The notes under the pieces: model-generated
Seen by the model: only the letters and a program-made list of their open reading frames with translations
The model's database searches: none
What the model was told of the DNA's origin: nothing
Translations under genes and position numbers: made by a program
Part shown: piece after piece, positions 1 through 8,867 of the stretch
How the letters are laid out: each line of letters begins with the position of its first letter
Numbering within the stretch: position 1 is the first letter of the stretch
From: Chitinophagales bacterium 33-2
GTDB taxonomy: Bacteria; Bacteroidota; Bacteroidia; Chitinophagales; Chitinophagaceae
Length of the DNA stretch: 32,945 nt
Assembly: GCA_002050435.1 (NCBI GenBank)
Contig: MWYV01000017.1
Location: 1 to 32,945, forward strand
Direction of reading: 5' to 3'

Positions 1-1
1 G

Positions 2-2527
2 CTCTGCCTCGGGGTAAAGGCACAGTACACTACCATTACAGATTCTTCCCAGGTCAGCCAAAGAACCGTAATAGCGGGAATTGAATATAAAAAATCAAAG
101 TTGCACCAATTTCTTTGGGGTAAGAACTATCGGGATGAATGGACCACACCTGTTCACATCCCAGTACTTGACCCTGATCGTTTCTCTGGGGGGATATCTC
201 CTTTAAGATTGGGAGGTGGACGCCAAACAGAAACACTTCATTTTTTAAATGGTGCGGGCGACAGGTATGTTTTCCGGAGTGTGAACAAGACCTATACCCG
301 CGCCTTACCCGAAATAGCCCAAGGAAGCTTTGTGGAAAGCATCGCCAACGACCAGATTTCAACCAATCATCCCTATGGAGCGCTCATCGTTCCCGACCTG
401 GCTGCAGCAGCAGGTATATATCATACCAATCCGAAATATTATGTAATGCGGAGAGGCGACAGCCTCCAGGAATTTAATGATCAATTTGCAGGGATGCTGG
501 GACTTGTTGAAGAGCGGCCTGACAAATCACATACAGACGAAGCCTCTTTTGGTGAACCCGAGAATATCATCAGCACTGAAAATATGCTGGAAAAAATAAC
601 GGAGGAGAATGACCATTTTGTTGATCAGCATTTTTATGTAAAAACCAGGCTGTTTGATATGCTGATAGGCGACTGGGGAAGACACCAGGACAACTGGAGA
701 TGGGCAAAATTTGATCAGGGTCCTTTCAAGATTTACCGTCCGGTACCTAAAGACCGAGACCAGATCTTTGCTGTCTTCGAAGGCTTTTTTATGGGCATCA
801 TTAAAAGCGTGGCAGGGCTTAACCAGTTGCAGTCTTTCGATCACAAGATCAAAGATATCAGGTGGTATAATTTCCCGGCCCTGGATATTGACCGGCGATT
901 CACCAATGCTTTAGACAAACAAATCTGGACCGATTCGGCCAGGGCCTTGCAAACTTATCTTACAGATGCCGTAATAGACAGTGCCGTAAGCAGTATGCCA
1001 CCAGAGATCTACGCTGTTTCGGGTAAGGACATCGCAGAAAAGATCAGGTCAAGAAGAAATGATATTGTCACCTATGCTGAGGACTATTACCGGTTCCTGT
1101 CAAATGAGGTTGATATTGCCGGTAGTCTTGAGAAAGAGATTTTCCTGGTAGAAAAAGAGGATGATGGAACCAGGGTGAGTATCGTGAGGATAAACAAAAA
1201 CGGGGAAGTGAAACAGGAAGTTTTCAAAAGGAAATTCTACGTGAATGAAACCCGTGAGATCAGGCTGTATGGACTTGATGGGCAGGATGTTTTTCATATT
1301 ACCGGAAACGGTAACAATCCTATTTTAATTCGTTTAATTGGCGGCAACTCAACGGACAGCCTTTTAGTAGAAACACCAAATACATCCGGCATCAGGTATT
1401 ATGGATTGGAAAATAATGTAACGGCCAGCGGGAACAGGATCATGATGAAGCAGCGTAATGACACCCTCATTACCCATTACAACTGGGAAGAAAGAAAGAT
1501 TGCTTCCAGCGGCGTTAAAAAAACGCTTTTCTATGATGATCTTTACCGCTTCCATATCGGATTAGGCTATGGCATTACCACGCACAGCTGGCGGAAAGAC
1601 CCCTATGGTGCCAAACATGCCATAGGCCTCAATTATTCACTCACAGAAAACAGTTTCCATCCTTACTACAGAGGAAGCATCATCGATTTTATCGGCAAAT
1701 GGGCGCTTGACCTCAGGGCTGGGTATGATGGTGCAAGACGGGTCAATTTTTTTGGAATTGGCAATGAGTCAGAACTGATCACCCAGGATACCAGGTTCCA
1801 CTGGCTGAGAACTTCGCATTTTTATTCAGGCATGGGTGTTTCGAGAAAATTTCTGAGCAAGCATTTGTTCAGGATCAATATCCTGTACGACGGGGTAAAA
1901 GTTTTGCCAAAAGAAGGAAGATTGGTTACTAAAGATGCTGAATTCATTGAACCCTCTGTACTGGATTATAAACACTTTGGCAGTGCCATCCTGGGATATG
2001 ATTTTTTAAGTGTAGACGACAACATTGTTCCTTCCAAAGGATTTTATTTTAATACAGCCTTATCATTCACACAAAATCTCAAAGAAAAGAACAGGTCATT
2101 CCGCAACCTTACCAGCGACCTGGGAATCTATCTACCCCTTGCCCGTCCACTGACGCTGGCAATTAAAGCAGGTGCTGCCACCATGTCGGGTGAGCCTGAA
2201 TTTTACCAGCTCAATACTTTGGGGGGAAATTTCCAGTTGAGAGGTTACGAGAGATTCCGGTTCTATTCAAAACACCATTTTTACAACCAGAATGAATTAA
2301 GGTGGTTGCCTGAGGTAAGAAGCAGGATCTTTAATGGCAGGGCCGGGTTGATGGCCCTTTTTGATAATGGCAGGGCCTGGCACCCGGGAGAAACATCTGA
2401 TAAATGGCATTTTGGTTATGGAGGAGGCGTGATACTGGTTCCATTTAATAAGATCGCGATGGGATTAACCTATGCGGTTTCAAAGGAGGACAAAGAATTT
2501 AACTTTCGTTTCTTCACCTATTTCTGA
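2..2527 (+). CDS. Omp85/BamA-TamA-type outer membrane protein with large N-terminal region (5' end outside window)
   Basis: The frame is open from the window edge with no stop before the TGA at 2525-2527, so the start lies upstream; the first internal start-like codon (TTG at 101) is not a likely true start. The C-terminal ~300 residues look like a 16-stranded Omp85 barrel: the L6-loop motif LRGYERFRF (near 2240), strands of alternating hydrophobic residues, and a final aromatic Phe. The upstream ~450 residues are soluble and contain YVFRSVNK (near 270) and GDWGRHQDNW (668-697), which resembles the DRHxxN catalytic loop of HipA/PI3K-like kinases. Family knowledge: long Bacteroidota proteins of this kind often carry a metallophosphoesterase domain before this part; that would be outside the window and is not visible. 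Location is inferred to be the outer membrane. Function is unknown: either assembly/translocation or a surface enzyme anchored by a barrel. Confidence 0.85.
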   Translation, partial: LCLGVKAQYTTITDSSQVSQRTVIAGIEYKKSKLHQFLWGKNYRDEWTTPVHIPVLDPDRFSGGISPLRLGGGRQTETLHFLNGAGDRYVFRSVNKTYTRALPEIAQGSFVESIANDQISTNHPYGALIVPDLAAAAGIYHTNPKYYVMRRGDSLQEFNDQFAGMLGLVEERPDKSHTDEASFGEPENIISTENMLEKITEENDHFVDQHFYVKTRLFDMLIGDWGRHQDNWRWAKFDQGPFKIYRPVPKDRDQIFAVFEGFFMGIIKSVAGLNQLQSFDHKIKDIRWYNFPALDIDRRFTNALDKQIWTDSARALQTYLTDAVIDSAVSSMPPEIYAVSGKDIAEKIRSRRNDIVTYAEDYYRFLSNEVDIAGSLEKEIFLVEKEDDGTRVSIVRINKNGEVKQEVFKRKFYVNETREIRLYGLDGQDVFHITGNGNNPILIRLIGGNSTDSLLVETPNTSGIRYYGLENNVTASGNRIMMKQRNDTLITHYNWEERKIASSGVKKTLFYDDLYRFHIGLGYGITTHSWRKDPYGAKHAIGLNYSLTENSFHPYYRGSIIDFIGKWALDLRAGYDGARRVNFFGIGNESELITQDTRFHWLRTSHFYSGMGVSRKFLSKHLFRINILYDGVKVLPKEGRLVTKDAEFIEPSVLDYKHFGSAILGYDFLSVDDNIVPSKGFYFNTALSFTQNLKEKNRSFRNLTSDLGIYLPLARPLTLAIKAGAATMSGEPEFYQLNTLGGNFQLRGYERFRFYSKHHFYNQNELRWLPEVRSRIFNGRAGLMALFDNGRAWHPGETSDKWHFGYGGGVILVPFNKIAMGLTYAVSKEDKEFNFRFFTYF

Positions 2528-2560
2528 GGCGCTTTGCCCACCAGGTATTTTTATTTTTGA

Positions 2561-2707
2561 ATAAACGGAAAGGAGATTTATTATATTATGCCGAGTTATT
2601 ACGACGTAAAAAGCATTCCCTACCTTGCATTTTATGATAAAAAGGGCAGACTGATCCGCGGGGTTGAAAGATCCATGAGCATGGCCCAGATTATTAAACA
2701 ATTTAAA
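2561..2707 (+). pseudogene. Thioredoxin-like C-terminal remnant
   Basis: Starting right after an in-frame TGA (2558-2560), this stretch encodes YYDVKSIPYLAFYDKKG followed by a short helix-like end, SMSMAQIIKQF. This matches the end of a thioredoxin fold: a cis-Pro strand (SIPYLAF), a beta hairpin (YDKKGRLI) and the last helix. No CxxC motif or earlier thioredoxin part is visible upstream in any frame. The stretch is in frame with the following barrel gene, so an ATG at 2588 preceded by AGGAG (2571-2575) could in principle start a fused protein. I infer a decayed gene remnant; the alternative is a genuine N-terminal extension of the next protein. Confidence 0.4.
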
Positions 2708-2743
2708 AAAATAAATGGCAGGATTTTTATTCATCTTCATCAT

Positions 2744-3928
2744 GTGGTAAAAGCGAAATTCATACAATTCTTTCTCGCCTTCTTCATTGCATTCATTTTC
2801 ACGTGTGCAAATGCACAGGAAACCCCCGCAACCTCAAAAGTTATTTTTAAAGACAGTACCCGGGACCTGAAACGTACCCCATTCATCGAACGAATGGCCG
2901 ACCGGTACACCAGTGATTCCATTGAACCCAATAAAAAAGGACTGGTTGTTCGACCAGGCGCCACGCTGGGAATAGGTTACCGCATCAGAACAACAAAACA
3001 TGGCCAGGTTCCGTATGGTAGTCAGCACAGTATCACCGCGAATTACGGGATCAACAGGGGCGCAATCTTTATCGAATACCTCAGCAATTTTAACCAGGTA
3101 ATAGGCAACTGGGATTTAAATACAAATGCAAGGGCTGACATTATTAATGTCATCAATTTTTATGGTATCGGTAATGAAACACTCCGACTGGCAGATGATG
3201 ACGATTACCAGTTAAAATCGCGGGAGTGGCTTGGGGCGCTTGGATTGAGCAGGCAGATGGGCATCCATCACATTCTTGAATTCAGATCTTACTTCCAGTC
3301 CATCCGGATCAATTCCGACAATCACCAGTTCATTCAAAATCTTTTAACTGCAACAAAAGAAGATTATGCAAGAAATAATTTTCTTGGTTTTAGTGCAGGT
3401 TATCAATACCAGAAAAAAAATGACCTGATTCATCCAACAAAAGGGATTGAGCTGGGTACTCTGGCGGCATACAATATCAATCTTCACAGCAGCCAGTCAG
3501 GATTTTCAAGATTTACATCTTACATCAGTCATTACCTTCCTTTATCGGCTCAATTCACACTTGCCAATCGCCTGGGCAGTGCCAACATCATTGGGAGTCC
3601 GGAATTTTACCAATTGAACATCCTGGGTGGTAATGAGAACCTGAGAGGTTTTCGCAGACAAAGATTTTATGGTAAATCCACCCTGTTCCTGAATAATGAG
3701 ATCCGCTGGCTGGTGCCCACCAATAAAAAATTTTTCAGCAAGGTTGGGCTTCTGGCATTTGCCGATGCAGGCAGGGTTTGGCAACAGGGTGAAAAATCCA
3801 ACCTGATCCATTTCGGATATGGAGGCGGACTGCTGATCATTCCATTCAACAGGATTGTGGTAAATGGTTCTTATGGCTTTTCAAAAGAAGACAGGGTGAT
3901 GCACCTCCGCATTGGATATCTTTTCTGA
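2744..3928 (+). CDS. Omp85-type outer membrane beta-barrel protein (barrel only)
   Basis: The product is about 394 residues from the GTG at 2744. This start is chosen because it places a good signal peptide at the N-terminus (basic start, hydrophobic run [11 protein letters not shown], cleavage after ANA-QE). The frame is also open from an ATG at 2588, which would put 52 thioredoxin-like residues before the signal peptide; automated callers may prefer it. After the signal peptide there is a short linker and then a barrel closely similar to the C-terminal part of the preceding gene: shared blocks include PEFYQLN-LGGN, the L6 motif [16 protein letters not shown] and a final Phe. It lacks the soluble kinase-like region of its neighbour and any visible POTRA domain. 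The pair looks like a tandem duplication. Inferred location is the outer membrane; substrate and role are unknown. Confidence 0.85.
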   Translation: MVKAKFIQFFLAFFIAFIFTCANAQETPATSKVIFKDSTRDLKRTPFIERMADRYTSDSIEPNKKGLVVRPGATLGIGYRIRTTKHGQVPYGSQHSITANYGINRGAIFIEYLSNFNQVIGNWDLNTNARADIINVINFYGIGNETLRLADDDDYQLKSREWLGALGLSRQMGIHHILEFRSYFQSIRINSDNHQFIQNLLTATKEDYARNNFLGFSAGYQYQKKNDLIHPTKGIELGTLAAYNINLHSSQSGFSRFTSYISHYLPLSAQFTLANRLGSANIIGSPEFYQLNILGGNENLRGFRRQRFYGKSTLFLNNEIRWLVPTNKKFFSKVGLLAFADAGRVWQQGEKSNLIHFGYGGGLLIIPFNRIVVNGSYGFSKEDRVMHLRIGYLF

Positions 3929-3990
3929 TTTCTGTTCCTTTTTATTCAATTGCTTTTTACTCCTTATTTTTAGCGCCAATCTTTAAGAAT

Positions 3991-4962
3991 ATGCCTTCAA
4001 ACGCAAACAGACAATATTTAGAATTTGAGAAGCCTATTAAGGACATTATTGATGAAATAGAAAGGCTGAAAAATGTGTCTGAATCAAAAAAGATCGACCA
4101 CAGCGAGAGCATTAAAAAGCTTGAATTGGAAATTTTACAAAAAAGAGAAGAGATTAATAAAACGCTTACACCCTGGCAGAAAGTTCAGTTAAGCCGACAC
4201 CCCGACAGGCCCTATACTTTGAAGTACATAGATAAAATGACGACGAATTTTATTGAGCTTTATGGTGACAGGAATGTAAAGGATGATAAAGCAATGGTGG
4301 GAGGCTTTGCCATGCTCGGTGGCGAAACAGTGATGATCATCGGCCAGCAAAAAGGGATCAATACAAAAACGCGGCAGATGCGCAATTTTGGAATGGCCAA
4401 CCCGGAAGGTTACAGAAAAGCACTCCGGCTGATGCGGCTTGCTGAAAAATTCAACAAACCAATTATAACGCTGATCGATACGCCGGGCGCCTATCCAGGG
4501 CTGGAAGCAGAAGAACGCGGGCAGGGCGAAGCCATTGCTAGGAATATTTACGAGATGATCCGACTTAAGGTTCCTGTGATCTGTGTGATCATTGGCGAAG
4601 GTGCTTCAGGTGGTGCACTGGGCATTGGCGTTGGTGATAAAGTTTTTATGATGGAAAATACCTGGTACACCGTTATCTCCCCTGAAAGCTGTTCCTCTAT
4701 TTTATGGCGCAGCTGGGATAAAAAAGAAATCGCTGCAGACCAGTTAAAGCTTACGGCTGAAAATATGAAAGCCTTCAGAATTGTTGATGGGATTATTCCC
4801 GAACCTGCAGGAGGTGCCCACTGGGATTATGATGCAGCAGCTGATATTTTAAAAAATTACATTGTTAAAGAACTGCAGGATCTGAAAAATGTTGATCCTG
4901 CTGAAAGAATAAAGCAGCGTATTGAAAAATTCGGAAAGATGGGCTTTTGGGAAGAGGTTTGA
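3991..4962 (+). CDS. accA: Acetyl-CoA carboxylase carboxyltransferase subunit alpha
   Basis: The 323-residue product has the usual length and full domain layout of AccA. It has an N-terminal helical region with the motif [17 protein letters not shown], then the crotonase-like carboxyltransferase core with [37 protein letters not shown] and the oxyanion-hole loop [15 protein letters not shown]. Together with AccD it moves the carboxyl group from biotin to acetyl-CoA to make malonyl-CoA, the first committed step of fatty acid synthesis, in the cytosol. accD and accBC are not in the window. The ATG at 3991 gives the expected N-terminus (family knowledge). dapA follows after 31 bases, so the two may be co-transcribed. 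Confidence 0.97.
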   Translation: MPSNANRQYLEFEKPIKDIIDEIERLKNVSESKKIDHSESIKKLELEILQKREEINKTLTPWQKVQLSRHPDRPYTLKYIDKMTTNFIELYGDRNVKDDKAMVGGFAMLGGETVMIIGQQKGINTKTRQMRNFGMANPEGYRKALRLMRLAEKFNKPIITLIDTPGAYPGLEAEERGQGEAIARNIYEMIRLKVPVICVIIGEGASGGALGIGVGDKVFMMENTWYTVISPESCSSILWRSWDKKEIAADQLKLTAENMKAFRIVDGIIPEPAGGAHWDYDAAADILKNYIVKELQDLKNVDPAERIKQRIEKFGKMGFWEEV

Positions 4963-4993
4963 TTATTGTGCGCACTAACTAAAGAAAAATATT

Positions 4994-5884
4994 ATGTCGG
5001 TCAAAGATCTGTTGAAAGGAACCGGTGTGGCGCTGGTCACGCCGTTTACAAAAGATAAAGCAGTTGATTATAACAATCTAACTACGCTCATTGATTTTGT
5101 TATAGATGAAGCGGTTGATTATATAGTGGTGTTGGGAACAACCGGAGAAACGCCTACGTTAAGTAAAGAAGAAAAGATAGAAATTGTTAATCATTGTTTT
5201 TCTGCAATAGCGGCACGTGTTCCGGTAGTGATTGGCATCGGAGGTAATGATACACGTTCGGTGATCAGTGAAATGGAATTACTCCCGGTGGAAAAAGCCA
5301 TTGCCATACTTTCTGCCAGTCCTTATTATAACAAACCATCGCAGGAAGGCATATTCCAGCATTACAAAACGCTTGCAGGTGAAACCTCCAAACCTTTGAT
5401 CCTGTACAATGTTCCCGGTCGCACAGGAAGTAATATCAGTGCAGAAACAACAGTAAGACTGGCCAATGAGGTTGGCAATATCAATGGCATCAAGGAAGCC
5501 AGTGGAAATATGCAGCAATGTATGCAGATCCTGAAAGACAAACCTCAGGATTTCCTGGTAGTTAGCGGAGATGATCACCTGGCGCTTCCGCAGATTGCCT
5601 GTGGAATGGATGGTGTGATCAGCGTTGCTGCCAATTGTTTTCCTAAAGATTTTTCAGCAATGGTTCGTTGTGCACTGGATGGTGATTTTATGCGGGCACG
5701 TTCCCTGAACAATATTTTACTGGAAGGATATGAACTGCTTTTTGCGGAAAATAATCCTGCCGGAGTTAAAGCGTTTTTAGGAGAAATGGGTGTAATAGGA
5801 AACCACCTGAGGCTACCATTGGTTCCACTGAGTGCATCCATTCACCAGAAAGTAAAGCAATACCTTCAAACGCTGAATTCCTGA
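4994..5884 (+). CDS. dapA: 4-hydroxy-tetrahydrodipicolinate synthase
   Basis: The 296-residue TIM-barrel enzyme condenses pyruvate with aspartate semialdehyde in the first step of the diaminopimelate/lysine branch, which also feeds peptidoglycan. Catalytic features are in place: GTTGETPTL (Thr49-Thr50 of the triad), YNVPGRTG with Tyr138, and the Schiff-base Lys167 in GIKEASGN. The start ATG at 4994 gives the standard N-terminus GTGVALVTPFT. It lies 31 bases after accA, and the secreted esterase begins only 2 bases after its TGA stop, suggesting one transcript. Closely related family members such as N-acetylneuraminate lyase are less likely because the overall motifs are those of DapA. Confidence 0.96.
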   Translation: MSVKDLLKGTGVALVTPFTKDKAVDYNNLTTLIDFVIDEAVDYIVVLGTTGETPTLSKEEKIEIVNHCFSAIAARVPVVIGIGGNDTRSVISEMELLPVEKAIAILSASPYYNKPSQEGIFQHYKTLAGETSKPLILYNVPGRTGSNISAETTVRLANEVGNINGIKEASGNMQQCMQILKDKPQDFLVVSGDDHLALPQIACGMDGVISVAANCFPKDFSAMVRCALDGDFMRARSLNNILLEGYELLFAENNPAGVKAFLGEMGVIGNHLRLPLVPLSASIHQKVKQYLQTLNS

Positions 5885-5886
5885 TC

Positions 5887-6939
5887 ATGGTAAAATGGAT
5901 ACCTGTAATTGTATGTTTCCTGTTTTTAACTAATGCCTCGGCACAAAGAACGTTTCACTCTTTTATAAATTTTGCTTCAGCTTGCTGTGATCACACAGGA
6001 GGTGGTCATCAAACTGGCACTACAATTGAAATAAAGCAGGTCATGTTTGAAAAACCCCCTCACCACCAGACCTATGCACCCGCAGCCGAAGAAACTGGTG
6101 CACAGGAAGAAACACTACAATATCAGCAGGAACTTTCAAGAAACATCTGGGTAAAACCAGGATTCACAATGGCTGAAAAGCCAGCAGGATCTACTGCAAA
6201 CGATAATGTGCATATAGTGGATACGGCTTTTTACATGCCCCAGTTAAACCGTTACCGCAGGATTTGGATCTACCTTCCTCCTACTTACGCCAAATCAAGG
6301 AAAAAATACCCCGTTCTGTATATGCAGGACGGGCAGAACCTGTTTGATAAGGCCACTTCATTTTCAGGAGAATGGGGCGTTGATGAAGCCATTGATACCC
6401 TGGGGCCAAAGTTTGGAGAAATGATCGTGGTGGGCATTGACAATGGGAAGGAACATCGCATGAGTGAATATGCGCCGGTGGACACAGAACATGGAAAAGC
6501 AGAAGGTGATGCCTATATTGATTTTATAGTTCAAACATTACAACCCTTTATTAATAAACATTACAGAACCAGGAAATGCCGGAAACATAATTTTATTGCA
6601 GGTAGTTCCATGGGTGGACTGATCTCCTATTATGCGTTATTGAAATACCCTAAGAAATTCGGAGGTGCGGGCATTTTTTCCCCCTCTTTCTGGATCGCAC
6701 CAGCACTACTTGAAGTAGATCCACAGAAGGCAAAACAAATCAAAGGCAAGTTATATTTTTTTGCAGGCATGCAGGAAAGCGAAAGAATGGTTCCAGATAT
6801 GCTCAGGGTTTTTGAACAGGTAAAACGTTATTCCAAAGCAGAAATGACTACGGTGATTCGTGCGGAAGGAAAACATAGCGAAGCAACCTGGCGCGAAGAG
6901 TTTCCTTTGTTTTATGAATGGCTGTGGAAAGGAAAATGA
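5887..6939 (+). CDS. Secreted alpha/beta-hydrolase esterase (esterase D/PF00756-like)
   Basis: The 350-residue product starts with a signal peptide (residues 1-20, cut after ASA-Q), so it is exported. Residues 21-105 form a poorly conserved, Gln/Thr/Gly-rich segment that I do not recognise. From about 108 it is a putative-esterase fold: RIWIYLPPTY, YPVLYMQDGQNLFD, the nucleophile elbow GSSMGG with Ser241, and a likely catalytic His330 in EGKHSEATW. Members hydrolyse carboxylic or feruloyl esters or siderophore esters; the substrate here cannot be told. The gene follows dapA by 2 bases, which suggests shared transcription rather than shared function. The next gene is convergent. Confidence 0.88.
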   Translation: MVKWIPVIVCFLFLTNASAQRTFHSFINFASACCDHTGGGHQTGTTIEIKQVMFEKPPHHQTYAPAAEETGAQEETLQYQQELSRNIWVKPGFTMAEKPAGSTANDNVHIVDTAFYMPQLNRYRRIWIYLPPTYAKSRKKYPVLYMQDGQNLFDKATSFSGEWGVDEAIDTLGPKFGEMIVVGIDNGKEHRMSEYAPVDTEHGKAEGDAYIDFIVQTLQPFINKHYRTRKCRKHNFIAGSSMGGLISYYALLKYPKKFGGAGIFSPSFWIAPALLEVDPQKAKQIKGKLYFFAGMQESERMVPDMLRVFEQVKRYSKAEMTTVIRAEGKHSEATWREEFPLFYEWLWKGK

Positions 6940-6960
6940 GCTAATTTTTGCTTGGGCTTT

Positions 6961-7064
6961 GAGGTTTGGTAAACTATGAGAATGACTTCAATGCAGATTG
7001 AATTACGTGTAATCTTAATTGTTAGAGGAAACTGTTAGCAAAAAAGAATCCCCAAACCTCTAAC
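6961..7064. repeat. Overlapping inverted repeats between convergent genes
   Basis: Two perfect inverted repeats share a right arm. GAGGTTTGG (6961-6969) can pair with CCAAACCTC (7052-7060), and GTTAGAGG (7021-7028) can pair with CCTCTAAC (7057-7064). Both cannot form at once. They fill the gap between the ends of the esterase gene (+) and rnz (-) and may act in 3'-end formation, but neither has a classic T-run, so the role is a guess. Confidence 0.4.
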
Positions 7065-7067
7065 CTC

Positions 7068-7973
7068 TCAATGTACTTCATAAGTATTTCCTTCAATCGC
7101 CAGGTCGGTATTTATAAAAACTTCTCTTGCTTCGCTTTCAAATTGTTCGAGGCTGCTGTACTTGCTGGAGAAATGTCCGATGAGTAATTTTTTTGCCATT
7201 ACTTTCCGAGCCATTTCAGCCGCCTGTTTTGTAGTGGAATGAAACCGCTCATAAGCCATCTCCCGCATATTATCCAAATAAGTGGTTTCATGGTAGATCA
7301 TATCAGCTCCATAGATAATGGGGATCAGCGATTCATCATAGCGCGTATCTGCGCAAAAGGCATATTTTTTTCCTTTTTCAGGAGGCGCGGTTACGGTGTC
7401 ATTGCTGATCAATTGACCGCGCGGCGTTATATAATCCAAACCGCTCTGCAGGCTGGAATAAAAACTAACAGGTATGTTCAGTTTGCGCACACGGTCGATC
7501 AGTAGTTTACGTTTTCCCTCTTTTTCTTCAAACAGGAAACCATAACATTCAATACGGTGTCTGGTTTTAAAACAACTGATGCGGATCCTTTCATTGTCAA
7601 CCAATACTTCGTTCTTATTCAGTGTATGAAAAAACAAAGGAAAAGGTAATTCTGTTTCAGCTACCTTCATCTGCATTTCAACAATCTGCTGCAATGGCTC
7701 AGGACCGAAGACATGCAATTCCTGTTTGTGAGATAAAAGTCCGAATGTATTCAGCAAACCCACCAGGCCAAAATAATGATCACCATGCAGGTGAGAAATA
7801 AATATGTGAGAGATCTTACCCCGCCGGATCTTATACTTGATCATCTGGATTTGTGTTCCTTCGCCGCAATCCACAAGATAATTAATGCCATCCTGGGTCA
7901 CTACCTGGCTGGTAGGATGTCGGTTAAAAGCCGGGACGGCTGAATTATTTCCTAGGATGGTTACTGATAGCAT
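7068..7973 (-). CDS. rnz: Ribonuclease Z (tRNA 3' processing endonuclease)
   Basis: The 301-residue metallo-beta-lactamase-fold protein carries the zinc motif HLHGDH (His61, His63, Asp65, His66), the N-terminal DCGEGTQIQM that is typical of RNase Z, and the later ligands in FCADTRYDE and GHFSSKYSS. It cuts precursor tRNA after the discriminator base in the cytosol. Length matches the short bacterial form. It is the last gene of a (-) operon after the STAS and fructosamine-kinase-like genes, 27 bases behind the latter. The next gene downstream is convergent. Confidence 0.95.
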   Translation of the reverse strand: MLSVTILGNNSAVPAFNRHPTSQVVTQDGINYLVDCGEGTQIQMIKYKIRRGKISHIFISHLHGDHYFGLVGLLNTFGLLSHKQELHVFGPEPLQQIVEMQMKVAETELPFPLFFHTLNKNEVLVDNERIRISCFKTRHRIECYGFLFEEKEGKRKLLIDRVRKLNIPVSFYSSLQSGLDYITPRGQLISNDTVTAPPEKGKKYAFCADTRYDESLIPIIYGADMIYHETTYLDNMREMAYERFHSTTKQAAEMARKVMAKKLLIGHFSSKYSSLEQFESEAREVFINTDLAIEGNTYEVH

Positions 7974-8000
7974 ATTAAATCTGGTTCCAAAATAAGTGAT

Positions 8001-8864
8001 TTATTTAAACTCATTTAAAGTTTGCTCAATACCATTTAAATAAGACCTTCCAAATAACAACAGGTGAATCAGCTGGGGATAAAGATTAACTACTTTCCAT
8101 TGTTCCTTATAATTTCCGGGAAAAGGCGTATGGTTTTGATATGCTTCGTAAAATCTTTTATCGAATCCGCCGAAAAGATGGGTCATTCCGAGGTCCACTG
8201 CAGGAATACCATAATAAACTGCAGGATCAATGAGTATGGGTTCACCCGATGGCGAGCACATAAAATTACCACTCCACAAATCTCCGTGCACCAGTGAAGG
8301 ACCACTGATATCGTTGAAAATACCATCCAGTCTCAGACAGATCTTTTCAAAATCATCAACATGTTTTTTATCGAGCAGGGATTGATCTGCGCATTGCCGG
8401 GCCATTACCAGGATCCTTTGTTCCCTGAAAAAATCTATCCAGTTAATTTGCAACTTATTATACTGGGGAACGCTTCCCATGTAATTATCATCTTCCAGTC
8501 CAAAAGCCTGTCCTTTTACAGCATGTAAAGCCGCCAGCTGATGACCGAAGCCTTCCCAGAATTGATCATCCTTCACTCCTTCTGCGATCCATTCCAGTAC
8601 CAGTACCTGTTGATCCTCCTCTTCAAGAACTGCAATGACACCGGGCGTTTTCATGATTTGATGACGCTCGATCATTTGGAGGCCATGTACTTCTTTTTGA
8701 AATAAACCGGGAAATTTTCCGCGGACATTGGATTTTACAAAATAGCTTTTATCTCCTGAAGTAAACTTAAAAGCCTGGTTAATGGAACCGCCGGCCACAG
8801 GTTCGGATATGTGATAAGGCCCCAACAAGCCATGACGCTGCAGTATTTTTTCTGTAGATTTCAA
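8001..8864 (-). CDS. Fructosamine/ketosamine-3-kinase family protein
   Basis: The 287-residue product has a protein-kinase-like fold of the fructosamine kinase family: a nucleotide loop VAGGSINQAFK (24-34), a candidate ATP-binding Lys44, the catalytic loop HGDLWSGN (193-200), and the metal-binding Asp213 in LIDPAVYYG. Family members phosphorylate sugar-derived lysine adducts (ketosamines) on proteins so that they break down, a repair of glycation; some bacterial members act on other small molecules. Cytosolic. It begins 3 bases after the STAS gene ends and precedes rnz, so it is in a three-gene operon. The substrate is inferred only. Confidence 0.88.
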   Translation of the reverse strand: MKSTEKILQRHGLLGPYHISEPVAGGSINQAFKFTSGDKSYFVKSNVRGKFPGLFQKEVHGLQMIERHQIMKTPGVIAVLEEEDQQVLVLEWIAEGVKDDQFWEGFGHQLAALHAVKGQAFGLEDDNYMGSVPQYNKLQINWIDFFREQRILVMARQCADQSLLDKKHVDDFEKICLRLDGIFNDISGPSLVHGDLWSGNFMCSPSGEPILIDPAVYYGIPAVDLGMTHLFGGFDKRFYEAYQNHTPFPGNYKEQWKVVNLYPQLIHLLLFGRSYLNGIEQTLNEFK

Positions 8865-8867
8865 TTG

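Noticed and set aside
3950-3972. Possible promoter before accA (TTG ... TATTTTTA)
   Set aside because: The gap of 12 bases between the two elements is too short for the usual 17-23 bases.
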